NCBI GenBank assembly: GCA_946552115.1
Contig: CAMNRH010000013.1
Span: 1 to 64,000, forward strand
DNA length: 64,000 nt
Direction: 5' to 3'
DNA from: an uncultured Lachnospiraceae bacterium
GTDB lineage: Bacteria; Bacillota; Clostridia; Lachnospirales; Lachnospiraceae
Part shown: in pieces, positions 32,821 through 42,195 of the stretch
How positions within the stretch are numbered: position 1 is the first letter of the stretch
Layout of the letters: each line of letters begins with the position of its first letter
Translations under genes and position numbers: made by a program
Notes under the pieces: model-generated
Told to the model about the DNA's origin: nothing
Databases searched by the model: none
What the model saw: the letters and a program-made list of their open reading frames with translations, nothing else

Positions 32821-33945
32821 ATGAACGCAGAAAAACAGGAAAAACCGAACAAAAGGCCGAAAGCGGGCTTTATCGGCCTCGGCTTAATCGGCGGTTCTAT
32901 CGCAAAGGCAATCCGCCGGTATTATCCGGATTATGAAATTGTGGCCTTTGATAAAAACAGGGAGGCGCTTGCCCTTGCCACTCAGGAGTCTGTCATCGAC
33001 GTTGCGTCCACGACAATTGACAGTAATTTCCGCGGCTGCAGCTATATTTTTTTATGCGCTCCCGTTTCCTATAATACGGCATACCTAAAGCAGATTAAGG
33101 AATATTTGCACGAGGACTGTATTCTGACAGACGTAGGCAGCGTAAAAACCGGCATTCACAAGGAAGTAAAACGGCTTAATATTGAGAAATATTTTATCGG
33201 CGGTCATCCGATGGCCGGATCGGAAAAAAGCGGCTACGCCAATTCTAAGGCAATACTGATTGAAAATGCCTATTATATCCTGACGCCCTCCGCGCCTGTT
33301 CCGAAAGAAAAGCTGACAAAATATCGGGCATTTGTGGAAAGCTTAAAAGCTATCCCGATTATTCTTGGCTACGAGGAGCATGATTATGTAACGGGCACTA
33401 TCAGTCATCTTCCCCATATCATCGCTTCCTCCCTTGTAAATTATGTACGGGACACAGATACGAAAGAAGAGCTGATGAAAAATCTCGCGGCCGGAGGCTT
33501 TAAGGATATTACGAGAATCGCCTCCTCCTCTCCGACTATGTGGCAGCACATCTGTTTGAAAAACCGGGAAAATATATCCGAAATTTTAAACGGATACATC
33601 CATACTCTGACAAAAATAAAAGAATATATAGATACCTCCGATGAACAGGCTCTATACCATTGGTTTGATTCATCCAGAAGCTATCGGAATTCCATTCCCG
33701 GCTCCTCAGCAGGACCGATTAAAAAATCCTATGCCGTATACTGCGACATTATTGATGAAGCCGGAGGAATTGCCGCAATCGCCACCATTCTTGCATCCAA
33801 TGGCATCAACCTTAAAAATATCGGAATTGTAAATAACAGAGAATTTGAAGAAGGGGTTCTGCGCATTGAATTTTACGATGGAGCTTCCTCCGGGAAAGCA
33901 TCGGAATTACTGCAGAAATTCAGGTATATTGTCTATGAGCGTTAA
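32821..33945 (+). CDS. tyrA: Prephenate dehydrogenase with C-terminal ACT domain
   Basis: About 374 residues from the ATG at 32821, 10 bases after AGGAGG. The Rossmann motif is GFIGLGLIGGSIAKAI, and GGHPMAGSEKSG supplies prephenate-binding histidine and serine. The catalytic domain ends near residue 300 and an ACT domain follows (DIIDEAGGIAAIATILASNGINLKNIGIVN), which typically senses tyrosine. It converts prephenate to 4-hydroxyphenylpyruvate in tyrosine synthesis. Its stop overlaps aroA's start by 11 bases, giving coupled translation with the common aromatic pathway. Confidence 0.93.
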   Translation: MNAEKQEKPNKRPKAGFIGLGLIGGSIAKAIRRYYPDYEIVAFDKNREALALATQESVIDVASTTIDSNFRGCSYIFLCAPVSYNTAYLKQIKEYLHEDCILTDVGSVKTGIHKEVKRLNIEKYFIGGHPMAGSEKSGYANSKAILIENAYYILTPSAPVPKEKLTKYRAFVESLKAIPIILGYEEHDYVTGTISHLPHIIASSLVNYVRDTDTKEELMKNLAAGGFKDITRIASSSPTMWQHICLKNRENISEILNGYIHTLTKIKEYIDTSDEQALYHWFDSSRSYRNSIPGSSAGPIKKSYAVYCDIIDEAGGIAAIATILASNGINLKNIGIVNNREFEEGVLRIEFYDGASSGKASELLQKFRYIVYER

Positions 33946-35260
33946 AACAATTACAAAAAAAACAGGATTACGCGGTGAAATCACCGTTCCGGGGGATAAA
34001 TCCATCTCCCACCGTTCCATTATGCTGGGCTCTATCGCTCTTGGGACTACGGAAGTAACACATTTTCTTAACGGAGCCGACTGTCTTTCTACAATTGCCT
34101 GTTTTCGTGAAATGGGTGTAGAAATTGAACGGAAAAACGGTGTTGTCCTTATACACGGAAAAGGCATGCGGGGACTGTCCGCCCCTGAAAATGCCTTAAA
34201 TGTCGGAAACAGCGGAACTACCACCCGTCTGATGTCCGGTATTCTCGCCGGTCAGCAATTTACTTCCGTCATGTCCGGGGATACCTCCTTAAATTCCAGA
34301 CCTATGGGGCGTATCATAGCTCCCTTACAGGAAATGGGCGCCAATATTAAAAGCATAAACGGAAACAACTGTGCCCCTCTTCAAATTAAGCCGGGAATTC
34401 TTCACGGAATCTCCTATCGCTCCCCCGTTGCCTCCGCACAGGTAAAGTCCGCCGTTCTTCTGGCCGGACTTTACGCTGAGGGGGATACCGCTTTAAGGGA
34501 ACCATCCCTCTCCAGAAACCATACAGAGCTTATGCTCCTAAGCTTCGGCGCTCCCGTAACGACCGTCTTTCATACGGACGGAAGCGCGACTGCAGAGATT
34601 TCCCCCTGCAGGGAATTATACGGACGGCAAATATGCATTCCCGGGGATATTTCCTCCGCCGCATATTTTATCGCTGCCGGAGCGCTTATTCCGAATTCCG
34701 AGCTTCTGATAAAAAATGTAGGCACAAATATGACACGCGCAGGCTTTTTAAAAGTATGTAAGGAAATGGGAGCAGACCTTACATTACTGAACCAGTCTGC
34801 CGCAGGCGGAGAACCCCGCGCCGATATTCTAATCCGTACAAGCCGTCTGAAAGGAACAACGGTTGCAGGAGACTTAATTCCGACTTTGATTGACGAAATT
34901 CCGATGATAGCGGTTATGGCAGCCTGCGCCGAGGGACGCACTGTCATTAAAGACGCGGCCGAGCTTAAAGTAAAGGAAACAAACCGTATTGATACGGTAA
35001 CTGCAGGGCTTCGCGCAATGGGCGCGGATATTACCCCCACCGACGACGGAATGATTATTGAAGGAAAAGGGGCTCCTGATAACAGCAATTTCCCTCTTAC
35101 GGGCGCCGACGTCAGGAGCTTTCTGGACCATCGAATCGCCATGTCTTTCGCCATAGCGGGACTTGCCGCCAAGGGCGAGACAAAAATTCAGGACAGCCAA
35201 TGCGTAGATATCTCTTATCCGGATTTCTTTGGTACGCTGAATCAAATCTGCCCGGCATAA
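33935..35260 (+). CDS. aroA: 3-phosphoshikimate 1-carboxyvinyltransferase (EPSP synthase)
   Basis: 441 residues from the ATG at 33935 (MSVKTITKKTGLRGEITVPGDKSISHR). EPSP synthase signatures GDKSISHR, NVGNSGTTTRLMSG, SRPMGRI and the C-terminal DHRIAMSFAIAGL are all present, in a form closer to class II than to the E. coli type. It joins shikimate-3-phosphate and PEP in the shikimate pathway. It overlaps tyrA by 11 bases, so translation is probably coupled. No other shikimate genes occur in the window. The convergent hemB stop is 3 bases downstream. Confidence 0.95.
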   Translation: MSVKTITKKTGLRGEITVPGDKSISHRSIMLGSIALGTTEVTHFLNGADCLSTIACFREMGVEIERKNGVVLIHGKGMRGLSAPENALNVGNSGTTTRLMSGILAGQQFTSVMSGDTSLNSRPMGRIIAPLQEMGANIKSINGNNCAPLQIKPGILHGISYRSPVASAQVKSAVLLAGLYAEGDTALREPSLSRNHTELMLLSFGAPVTTVFHTDGSATAEISPCRELYGRQICIPGDISSAAYFIAAGALIPNSELLIKNVGTNMTRAGFLKVCKEMGADLTLLNQSAAGGEPRADILIRTSRLKGTTVAGDLIPTLIDEIPMIAVMAACAEGRTVIKDAAELKVKETNRIDTVTAGLRAMGADITPTDDGMIIEGKGAPDNSNFPLTGADVRSFLDHRIAMSFAIAGLAAKGETKIQDSQCVDISYPDFFGTLNQICPA

Positions 35261-35263
35261 ATC

Positions 35264-36241
35264 CTACCCGATGCGCCCCTCATCTATATAGCCTGCCAGC
35301 TCCTTCGCATAATAAGTCAGGTAGCTCTGCGCTCCTGCGCGAAACGCCGCAACCGCAGTTTCGCATACAATTTTCGCTTCATTAATCCATCCTTTCTGTG
35401 CGGCAGCCTTAATCATGGCATATTCACCGCTCACACTGTAGGCTGCTACCGGAAGGCTGGTTATTTCTTTCACCTTTGTTATCATATCCAGATAAGAAAG
35501 GGCCGGCTTTACCATAATTATATCTGCTCCTTCCTCCTCGTCAAGCAGTACCTCCCGGATTCCCTCCCTGCTGTTATGATAATCCATCTGATAGCTTTTT
35601 CTGTCTCCAAAAGAAGGGGCTGATTTTGCCGCGTCGCGGAACGGCTCATAAAAGCCGGAGGCATATTTCACCGCATAAGACATAATCGGTACATTGATAT
35701 AGGCATTTTTATCGAGAATTTCCCTGATTGCCGCAACCCGTCCGTCCATCATGTCCGAGGGCGCCACCATGTCCGCCCCCGCCTGCGCATGAGAGAGAGC
35801 CGTTTTCGCCAATATCCTTACCGTCTCATCATTATCCACCTCATGACCGCAGAGCATCCCGCAATGTCCGTGAGACGTATACTCGCACAGGCACACATCC
35901 GTGATATAGTAAAGCTCCGGAAATCTCTTTTTCGCTTCCTTAAGCGCCCGCTGAACCACTCCGCCTTCCGCATAGGCCTGACTTGCCGCTTCATCCTTAT
36001 CATCGGGAACCCCAAAAAACATCACCGCGCTCACCCCGGCGTCGCTCACCTTCTGAAGCTCATAGCACATCCTGTCTACACTGCACCGAAACTGCCCCGG
36101 CATAGACGGAAGCTCTTCACGGATTCCCGCACCGTCTCTTATAAACATCGGATAAATAAGAGAAGCTTTATCTACTCTTGTTTCCCGCACCATTTTTCTT
36201 ATCAATTCATTGTTTCTCAGCCTTCTCGGTCTTTTCATCAT
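35264..36241 (-). CDS. hemB: Delta-aminolevulinic acid dehydratase (porphobilinogen synthase)
   Basis: This 325-residue enzyme condenses two ALA into porphobilinogen. The Schiff-base lysines are in PIMSYAVKYASGFYEPFRDAA and DIIMVKPALSYLD. The cysteine-rich metal segment DVCLCEYTSHGHCG indicates a zinc-dependent type. The start (ATG 36241 or 36238) lies inside the end of cobA-hemD, a 35-base overlap that implies translational coupling. It is last in the siroheme/tetrapyrrole operon, and its stop converges on aroA. Confidence 0.95.
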   Translation of the reverse strand: MMKRPRRLRNNELIRKMVRETRVDKASLIYPMFIRDGAGIREELPSMPGQFRCSVDRMCYELQKVSDAGVSAVMFFGVPDDKDEAASQAYAEGGVVQRALKEAKKRFPELYYITDVCLCEYTSHGHCGMLCGHEVDNDETVRILAKTALSHAQAGADMVAPSDMMDGRVAAIREILDKNAYINVPIMSYAVKYASGFYEPFRDAAKSAPSFGDRKSYQMDYHNSREGIREVLLDEEEGADIIMVKPALSYLDMITKVKEITSLPVAAYSVSGEYAMIKAAAQKGWINEAKIVCETAVAAFRAGAQSYLTYYAKELAGYIDEGRIG

Positions 36242-37760
36242 CTGTACCTCTCATCCTTTCTACAAGCTCTACTAAACTGTCAATAGAGGCTTTTTTCGAA
36301 ATACGGCATCTCATTCCGTACTTTTCTGCCGTATCCGCCGTCTGCCGTCCGATACATGCCGCCCTTACCTTTGAAAAATCCACTCCCCCCGCCGCTTTTA
36401 CAAAGCCTTCCACAGTCGAACTGCTGGTAAATACTACACAGGCGTCCTTTCCGTCTTCCAGCTCGTCCTTTATCGATACGGGCATTTCCGAAGCGCCGCA
36501 ATAAACGGTACGGTAAATCGGCAAATCACAGACAGACGCTCCCGCTCTCTCAAGAATCGGAACAAGCTCCCTGTTTGCTTTTTCTGCTCTTGGAAGAAGT
36601 ATTTTTTGTCCCCGGATTTCCTGCCCGGCAATGCTCTCCCCCAGTGACACACCGTCATACAGCTCAGGCATTACATCCGCAAATATCCCGTAATTCTCCA
36701 ATGCTTTTCTCGTTCCTTCTCCGATAACCGCAAATTTCGCATGCGACAACGCACGGATATCCACTCCCCTTTCCCGCATCTTCTCAAAGAAAATACGCAC
36801 GCCCACCTGACTGGTAAATACAATCCAATCATAGAGCCCTGGTTTCTCAAGACTTTCCTCAAGCAGACGGTTTTTCTCTATCGGAACCGTGTCAATAGCC
36901 GGAAGTTCCAGTACCTCCGCCCCTTTCTCTCTTAATTTCTCTGCCATTGCAGAGATAAGCTCCTTAGGCCTTGTAAGAATAACTTTCATTCCCGACAGAG
37001 AAAGCTTCTCATACCAGCCTAGCTTCTGCGCCAATCTGCACACATCGCCGACAACAATCAGCGCCGGGGGCCTGACCGCCGCTTCCGCCGCTTTTCCTGC
37101 AAGCGTTCCTATTGTTGCAACTACACGTCTCTGCCCTGCTGTCGTACCATCCTGAAGAACTGCCGCGGGCATATCCGGCCTCATTCCCGCCGCCTCAAGC
37201 TCTTCCATGATAGCGCTGAGCGCCGTAACTCCCATCAGGAATACAAGCGTTCCGCCCGCTTCCACAAGTGCTTTATAATGAACCGGATTTTCCTTTCCGG
37301 CTCTTACGTGTCCGGTAATAATATGAAGAGAGGAAGCGTAATCTCTATGCGTTACCGGTATCCCGTTATATGCCGGAACCGCAAGCGGCGAGGTCACCCC
37401 CGGAACAACCTCAAAGGGAATCCCCGTTCTTTTAAGCTCCTCCAGCTCTTCGCCTCCCCGCCCGAACAAAAACGGATCTCCGCCTTTCAGCCTCACAACC
37501 TTTTTTCCTTTTTTTGCCTCTGTCACAAGAATGCGATTAATCTCCCCCTGCGGAATCGGATGATGCCCCGCAGTCTTCCCGACATTGATTAATTCTTTCC
37601 CGGCTCCGTATTTCACGACGATACTTTTTCCAACCAGACAGTCATATACAAGCACGTCCGCCCCTCTGAGCACACCCGCCGCCTTTATTGTCAGAAGTCC
37701 CTCATCCCCGGGGCCCGCACCTACAAGCCAAACCTTACCGGCCAAATTCTTATCTTCCAT
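36207..37760 (-). CDS. cobA-hemD: Uroporphyrinogen-III C-methyltransferase / uroporphyrinogen-III synthase fusion
   Basis: A 517-residue bifunctional protein. Residues about 8-245 form a SUMT domain (VWLVGAGPGDEGLLTIKA, VVRLKGGDPFLFGRGGEE, VPGVTSPLAVPAYNGIPVTHRD), which makes precorrin-2 from uroporphyrinogen III. Residues about 255-505 form HemD (VILTRPKELISAMAEKLREKGAEVLELP; later FTSSSTVEGFVKA), which closes hydroxymethylbilane into uroporphyrinogen III. This fusion is known in clostridia. It overlaps hemC by 11 bases and hemB by 35, so the operon is tightly coupled. Confidence 0.94.
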   Translation of the reverse strand: MEDKNLAGKVWLVGAGPGDEGLLTIKAAGVLRGADVLVYDCLVGKSIVVKYGAGKELINVGKTAGHHPIPQGEINRILVTEAKKGKKVVRLKGGDPFLFGRGGEELEELKRTGIPFEVVPGVTSPLAVPAYNGIPVTHRDYASSLHIITGHVRAGKENPVHYKALVEAGGTLVFLMGVTALSAIMEELEAAGMRPDMPAAVLQDGTTAGQRRVVATIGTLAGKAAEAAVRPPALIVVGDVCRLAQKLGWYEKLSLSGMKVILTRPKELISAMAEKLREKGAEVLELPAIDTVPIEKNRLLEESLEKPGLYDWIVFTSQVGVRIFFEKMRERGVDIRALSHAKFAVIGEGTRKALENYGIFADVMPELYDGVSLGESIAGQEIRGQKILLPRAEKANRELVPILERAGASVCDLPIYRTVYCGASEMPVSIKDELEDGKDACVVFTSSSTVEGFVKAAGGVDFSKVRAACIGRQTADTAEKYGMRCRISKKASIDSLVELVERMRGTDDEKTEKAEKQ

Positions 37761-38637
37761 ATCCTGCCCTCATTTTCTTTGCCAATGCAATTCCAAGCTC
37801 CTCCGATTTTTCGGGCTCTCCTGTTATTCTGCCAATCACAAAATCCCCTGTCTCCTCTATATAATAAAGTCCTTTTAACAAAAGCTCTCCGTCCTTCACT
37901 TCCCCGTATGCTGCTACCGGCGAGGTACAGCCTCCGTCAAGAAATCGCACAAACGCCCGCTCGCCTTTCGCAACACAGGCAGCCTCATGATTTCCATATC
38001 CCTGTAAAAACGAATAATCCTCCCCGCATCTTCCCTGAACGGCCAAAATTCCCTGTCCCGCCGCCGGCAGGATCTCGTCGGCAGAAAAATACCGGTTAAT
38101 TCTCTCCTTAAGTCCAAGCCTTATAAGTCCCGCCGCCGCAAGAATCAGCGCGTCATATTCCCCTGCATCCAGCTTTTCCAATCTCGTAAGTACATTCCCC
38201 CTCACGCTCCGGAAATCCGCGTCCGGAAATAAACGCTGTCCCTGAATTCTCCTTCTGAATGAGGAACAGCCAATCACTCCCGTTTCTTTCAGGCTTTCCG
38301 CATTCTTAGGAAGAACAAGTACGTCCCTTACGTCTTCTCTGGCGGAAAAAGCTACAATCGGAAGCTTTTCTGATTCTTCCATAGGCATATCCTTAAGGCT
38401 GTGGACGGATAAATCAATCCGTTTTTCCAGAAGCGCCCTGTCAAGCTCCTTTACAAAAAGTCCTTTCCCCCCGATTTTATCAAGCGTCACATCCAGCCTC
38501 CTGTCGCCGGTGGTTTCTAATGTAACCATACTTACCTCTATATCCGGATGTACTTTCTTTATATAATTAATAACAGTTTCTGTTTGAATGATTGCAAGCC
38601 TGCTTTTTCTGCTGCCAATCACAATCCTTTTACTCAT
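37750..38637 (-). CDS. hemC: Hydroxymethylbilane synthase (porphobilinogen deaminase)
   Basis: 295 residues from the ATG at 38637 (MSKRIVIGSRKSRLAIIQTETV). RKSRLA, the substrate arginines in RRRIQGQRLFPD and RGNVLTRLEKLD, and the dipyrromethane-cofactor cysteine in FLDGGCTSPVAAYGE (about residue 235) identify it. It polymerises four porphobilinogens into hydroxymethylbilane. It overlaps the upstream precorrin-2 dehydrogenase by 8 bases and the downstream cobA-hemD by 11, fully within the operon. Confidence 0.95.
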   Translation of the reverse strand: MSKRIVIGSRKSRLAIIQTETVINYIKKVHPDIEVSMVTLETTGDRRLDVTLDKIGGKGLFVKELDRALLEKRIDLSVHSLKDMPMEESEKLPIVAFSAREDVRDVLVLPKNAESLKETGVIGCSSFRRRIQGQRLFPDADFRSVRGNVLTRLEKLDAGEYDALILAAAGLIRLGLKERINRYFSADEILPAAGQGILAVQGRCGEDYSFLQGYGNHEAACVAKGERAFVRFLDGGCTSPVAAYGEVKDGELLLKGLYYIEETGDFVIGRITGEPEKSEELGIALAKKMRAGYGR

Positions 38638-39112
38638 GCTGTCCCTCACTGCCCTGTATAGCTCTTAACGCTTCTTCCACCCGTTTTCTGGCTTCCCGTG
38701 CCTGCGCATGGCTATACCCGCCTGCCGTTATCCCCGCCACGATGTTTCCGCACGACGCGATTGCCGGAAAATAAAAATCACACAGTTCTTTTTTGTGAGC
38801 CGCATTTACCGGGATATTCCGTATTTTACAGTCTTCGGCAACCTCCTCATTACAGGCGGCGGCGTCGGTCGCCGCAAGCACAATGTCAGCATCTTTAAGG
38901 GAATCGAACGTATAATACTCCTCTCTCCAATCAATCCGTCCGCTTTTCACAAGACGGTGCAGTTCCTCTGTAACCGCAGGGGATACAATCCGTATATGCT
39001 CTGCAAATTCAAGAAGCGTCTTTACCCTTCTCTCCGCAATTTTTCCGCCGCCGACTACGACGATTTGTTTCTGTGAGATGTCTGTAAATAATGGAAAATA
39101 CGGTTTCTGCAT
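38630..39112 (-). CDS. Precorrin-2 dehydrogenase (siroheme synthase N-terminal type)
   Basis: This 160-residue protein begins YFPLFTDISQKQIVVVGGGKIAERRVKTLLEF, the NAD-binding domain shared by CysG-N, SirC and Met8. It oxidises precorrin-2 to sirohydrochlorin. At 160 residues it lacks the chelatase dimer part of Met8, so metal insertion is likely left to CbiK on the other side of the riboswitch. It is first in the minus-strand tetrapyrrole operon. No glutamyl-tRNA reductase fusion, found in some clostridia, is present. Confidence 0.88.
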   Translation of the reverse strand: MQKPYFPLFTDISQKQIVVVGGGKIAERRVKTLLEFAEHIRIVSPAVTEELHRLVKSGRIDWREEYYTFDSLKDADIVLAATDAAACNEEVAEDCKIRNIPVNAAHKKELCDFYFPAIASCGNIVAGITAGGYSHAQAREARKRVEEALRAIQGSEGQHE

Positions 39113-39202
39113 TCTGTTCTCTCCTCATCTTTTCCGCTTTATCCATGATAACATACGAAAGACAAATTGCAAACCGTAGATTTCCCCGTCTCGTTTTTTT
39201 AT

Positions 39203-39232
39203 TTGACATACAGCACCCCCCGGTAGTATGAT
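39203..39232 (+). promoter_or_regulatory. Promoter of the cobalamin-controlled cbi operon
   Basis: TTGACA (39203-39208), then 18 bases, then TATGAT (39227-39232). It lies about 18-20 bases before the riboswitch begins, the right place to transcribe it. Confidence 0.7.
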
Positions 39233-39247
39233 AGACACAGATTGAAT

Positions 39248-39403
39248 GCAATGAGGTGCCTGCTTTTGCAGGGTAACAGACAAGCCGGGTCAAAATCCCG
39301 CACGGTCGCGCCGCTGTAGTAGAGGAGTAATATTTCATATATGTCACTGGGAAACCGGGAAGGCGAAGTATTATGATGAGCCTTAAGTCAGAAGACCTAC
39401 CCG
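39248..39403 (+). ncRNA. Cobalamin (B12) riboswitch
   Basis: All the conserved blocks of the AdoCbl aptamer appear in order: GAGGTGCC, AGGGTAACAGACAAGCCGGGTCAA, CGGTCGCGCCGCTGTAGT, TGTCACTGGGAAACCGGGAAGG, and the B12-box region GATGAGCCTTAAGTCAGAAGACC. It precedes cbiMNQO-cbiK and would shut cobalt uptake when B12 is plentiful. A terminator hairpin follows directly, so control is probably by transcription termination. Confidence 0.95.
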
Positions 39404-39416
39404 TTGCAGACGGTTC

Positions 39417-39452
39417 ACACGTGGTTACGCAGGATAGCCATGTGTTATTTTT
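39417..39452 (+). terminator. Riboswitch expression-platform terminator
   Basis: ACACGTGGTTA (39417-39427) pairs with TAGCCATGTGT (39435-39445) through a 7-base loop, using G-T wobbles, and is followed by TATTTTT. It lies between the aptamer and cbiM. The competing antiterminator pairing was not worked out. Confidence 0.7.
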
Positions 39453-39497
39453 GTGCCGCAGACGCACACCTATATCAATCTTAAGGAGGAGTTTATC

Positions 39498-40244
39498 ATG
39501 ACTCGGAAACAAAAGAAGCTTATTGCCGCAATCTCTGTATTTTCCGTTTTTTTCGGAATTTATCCGGCGGCAAACGCGATGCACATTATGGAGGGATATC
39601 TTCCGGTATCCTACTGCATCGCATGGGGCGTATTATGTCTGCCCTTTTTAGTAACCGGATTTATGAAAATCCGCAGAACTTTAAATGAGAACCGCAGAGC
39701 AATCACTCTGCTTGCCATGTCCGGCGCATTTATTTTTGTTATATCTTCCCTGAAGATACCGTCCGTGACCGGAAGCTGCTCTCATATGACCGGAACCGGC
39801 TTCGGCGCAATTCTGTTCGGCCCGTGCTCCGTAAGCATCTTAGGCGTCATCGTTCTTGTTTTTCAGGCGATTCTCCTTGCGCACGGCGGACTGACCACTC
39901 TGGGAGCCAACACCTTTTCTATGGCGATAGCCGGTCCCTTTGTCACCTACGGTATCTATCGGCTCTGCCAGAAATGTAGGGTAAACCATATGGTTTCCGT
40001 TTTTCTCGGTGCAGCCTTAGGGGATTTATTTACTTATTGTGTAACCAGTGTTCAGCTTTCGCTTGCCTATCCGTCAGAGGCCGGAGGCATAACCGCTTCC
40101 ACAGTTAAATTTCTCAGCGTATTCGCTCCTACTCAGATTCCTCTCGCCGTTGTGGAAGGACTTCTCACTACAGCCATTGTAATTTGTCTGGAATCATTCG
40201 CAAAATCCGAGCTGAATTTGATCGGATATAAAAAGGAGGCGTAA
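39498..40244 (+). CDS. cbiM: Cobalt ECF transporter substrate-binding subunit CbiM
   Basis: 248 residues from the ATG at 39498 behind AAGGAGGAG. The first 27 residues act as a cleavable signal ([18 protein letters not shown]), leaving the mature N-terminus MHIMEGYLP. The exposed Met-His and following His bind Co2+ in CbiM/NikM proteins. Several membrane helices follow, with [16 protein letters not shown] typical. It is the first gene after the B12 riboswitch and captures cobalt for the cbiNQO ECF complex. Confidence 0.95.
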   Translation: MTRKQKKLIAAISVFSVFFGIYPAANAMHIMEGYLPVSYCIAWGVLCLPFLVTGFMKIRRTLNENRRAITLLAMSGAFIFVISSLKIPSVTGSCSHMTGTGFGAILFGPCSVSILGVIVLVFQAILLAHGGLTTLGANTFSMAIAGPFVTYGIYRLCQKCRVNHMVSVFLGAALGDLFTYCVTSVQLSLAYPSEAGGITASTVKFLSVFAPTQIPLAVVEGLLTTAIVICLESFAKSELNLIGYKKEA

Positions 40245-40248
40245 ATAA

Positions 40249-40569
40249 ATGGAAACAAAAAATAAAAAAATCGTTATTGCGCTGATAATCACCTCTATTC
40301 TCATTGCAGTCATACCTTTGTTCGCCCTGAAAGGCGCGGCATTCGGCGGCTCTGATGACGCGGGAAGTGTCATGGTGGAGAAAATCCACGGTGAATATAC
40401 TCCGTGGTTTGCTCCCGTACTTGAAACAATGCTTGACGGAGAGCTTCCCGGTGAGGTGGAAAGCCTGATTTTCTGCATACAGACCGGTATCGGTACAGGC
40501 ATCCTCGCTTTCTGTCTCGGCAGAATGTATGAGAGAAAAAAACTCTCAAAAGAAGAGGAAGCATTATGA
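40249..40569 (+). CDS. cbiN: Cobalt transport auxiliary protein CbiN
   Basis: This 106-residue protein has two membrane helices (about residues 7-25 and 67-87) with a short exterior loop containing GGSDDAGSVMVEKIHGEYTPWFAP, the usual CbiN core. It assists cobalt loading of CbiM. It begins 4 bases after cbiM, and its stop overlaps the cbiQ start (ATGA), so the module is translationally coupled. Confidence 0.93.
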   Translation: METKNKKIVIALIITSILIAVIPLFALKGAAFGGSDDAGSVMVEKIHGEYTPWFAPVLETMLDGELPGEVESLIFCIQTGIGTGILAFCLGRMYERKKLSKEEEAL

Positions 40570-41327
40570 TTATTATAGACAAGCTATGCTATACCTCCGG
40601 ACTTCGCTATGTAAACACAATGGAAAAATTTGTTTTTTCGATGCTTACACTCCTGATTTGCATTATCAGCAAATCCATTACGGTCTCTGTGGTCGTACTG
40701 CTTGTCACAGGATTTCTTACGGTGGGAAAGGGAGGTGTCTCTCTTTCCCGTTATTTAAAGTTCATGACTATACCGCTTGTTTTCCTGTTTCTCAGCACCA
40801 CTGCAATTTTGGTAAATATATCCCACGCTCCCCTTGATGCCTTTGCCATCCCTCTGGGAAGCTATTATCTCACCGGGAGCTTTTACGGACTTCTAAAAGG
40901 GGCCCGTCTTATCTTTACCGCACTTGCCGGAGTATCCTGCCTGTATTTTCTCTCTTTCAGCACACCGATTACAGATATTCTGGAGGTTTTGAAAAGGCTC
41001 CATGTTCCGGGGCTTATAATTGAGCTGATGCTTCTCATATACCGCCACATTTTTATCATGCTCCATACGGCATCCGCGATTACAAATGCGCAGCACTCCA
41101 GACTGGGAAATAAAAACATCCGCATTGCGAAAAAATCCTTCGCCGCCATGATGAGCGCTGTCTTTATCCTGTCCGTCAAAAGAGGCGGCGCCCTTTATAA
41201 CGCAATGGAAGCCCGGTGCTATAACGGCAGAATCCGGGTACTTTCGGAGGAGCGCCCTGCAAAATATTCCGAAATCCTTTTTATTGCCGGATTTGAATTA
41301 TTTCTGGTTTATTGTTCACGGAGGTGA
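40566..41327 (+). CDS. cbiQ: Cobalt ECF transporter T component CbiQ
   Basis: This 253-residue transmembrane protein (IIIDKLCYTSGLRYVNTMEKFVFSMLTLLICI) is of the EcfT/CbiQ type, with four to five helices. The coupling-helix motifs include an Ala-Arg-Gly-like segment near GGALYNAMEARCYNGR, which contacts the ATPase. It links CbiM to CbiO in energy-coupling-factor uptake of Co2+. It overlaps cbiN by 4 bases and is followed after 6 bases by cbiO. Confidence 0.93.
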   Translation: MIIIDKLCYTSGLRYVNTMEKFVFSMLTLLICIISKSITVSVVVLLVTGFLTVGKGGVSLSRYLKFMTIPLVFLFLSTTAILVNISHAPLDAFAIPLGSYYLTGSFYGLLKGARLIFTALAGVSCLYFLSFSTPITDILEVLKRLHVPGLIIELMLLIYRHIFIMLHTASAITNAQHSRLGNKNIRIAKKSFAAMMSAVFILSVKRGGALYNAMEARCYNGRIRVLSEERPAKYSEILFIAGFELFLVYCSRR

Positions 41328-41333
41328 CAAAAT

Positions 41334-42149
41334 TTGAATGATACCATATTAAAGGCAGAAAATCTCTGCTATACTTATGAAGCGGACGACCGCCCCGCCC
41401 TTGACGGGTTATCCCTTGAGCTTCACAGAGGGAAAAAAATCGCGTGCATGGGCTCCAACGGTTCCGGAAAATCCACGTTTTTTCTGTGCTGCAACGGAAT
41501 TTTAAGGCCTGATTCCGGAACGGTTTATTACAATAATCTTCCGTTGGATTACTCAAAAAAAGGACTTCTAAATATCCGCAGTAAAATAGGTATCGTATTT
41601 CAGGACCCGGACAATCAGCTCTTTTCAGCAAGCGTTGCACAGGAAATCTCTTTCGGCCCTATGAATCTCGGATTTTCCGAATCAGACACAAGACAAATGG
41701 TATCGGACATCATGGAAAAGCTTGGAATTACCCCCTTTGCACATAAACCGGTACACGCCTTAAGCGGAGGCCAAAAAAAACTGGTAGCCATTGCGGATAT
41801 TCTTGTTATGCGACCTGAGCTTATTATCTTTGATGAGCCGGCCGCTGCTCTCGACCCGCTACATACCGAGCTTGTCCATGACATTATCGGACAGGTTACG
41901 AAAGAGGGGATTACCGTTCTCATGGCGACCCATGACGTCAATTACGCTTTTGAATGGGCGGATGAAATACTTGTTTTTCACAATGGAAAATTGCTGGACA
42001 GCGGTTCTCCCGATGAAATTTTTTCAAACGATACCTTGCTTGAAACCGCTTCCTTAAAGCCGCCTATCGTCCTTTCCATCTTAAAAAATCCGGAGATTTT
42101 AAACACATACTCCTGCAAAAGGAAGCATACTTTTACTCACAGCCTGTAA
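41334..42149 (+). CDS. cbiO: Cobalt ECF transporter ATPase CbiO
   Basis: This 271-residue ATPase starts at a TTG 8 bases after GGAGGTG. It has Walker A GSNGSGKST, a Q-loop near FQDPDNQLF, signature LSGGQKKLVAIA and Walker B LIIFDEPAAALDP, followed by the switch histidine ATHDVNYA. It powers CbiMNQ. The C-terminal 25 residues are basic and less conserved. It is the last of the four transporter genes; cbiK follows after 46 bases with a separate ribosome site. Confidence 0.94.
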   Translation: MNDTILKAENLCYTYEADDRPALDGLSLELHRGKKIACMGSNGSGKSTFFLCCNGILRPDSGTVYYNNLPLDYSKKGLLNIRSKIGIVFQDPDNQLFSASVAQEISFGPMNLGFSESDTRQMVSDIMEKLGITPFAHKPVHALSGGQKKLVAIADILVMRPELIIFDEPAAALDPLHTELVHDIIGQVTKEGITVLMATHDVNYAFEWADEILVFHNGKLLDSGSPDEIFSNDTLLETASLKPPIVLSILKNPEILNTYSCKRKHTFTHSL

Positions 42150-42195
42150 AATAAAATGCGTTTTTACTCACAGCCAGTAGAAAGGAACATCTGAC

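Noticed and set aside
39009..39584. Long minus-strand frame overlapping the cobalamin riboswitch and the starts of two operons
   Set aside because: It has no ribosome site, covers the aptamer and overlaps cbiM and the precorrin-2 dehydrogenase, so it is a chance frame.
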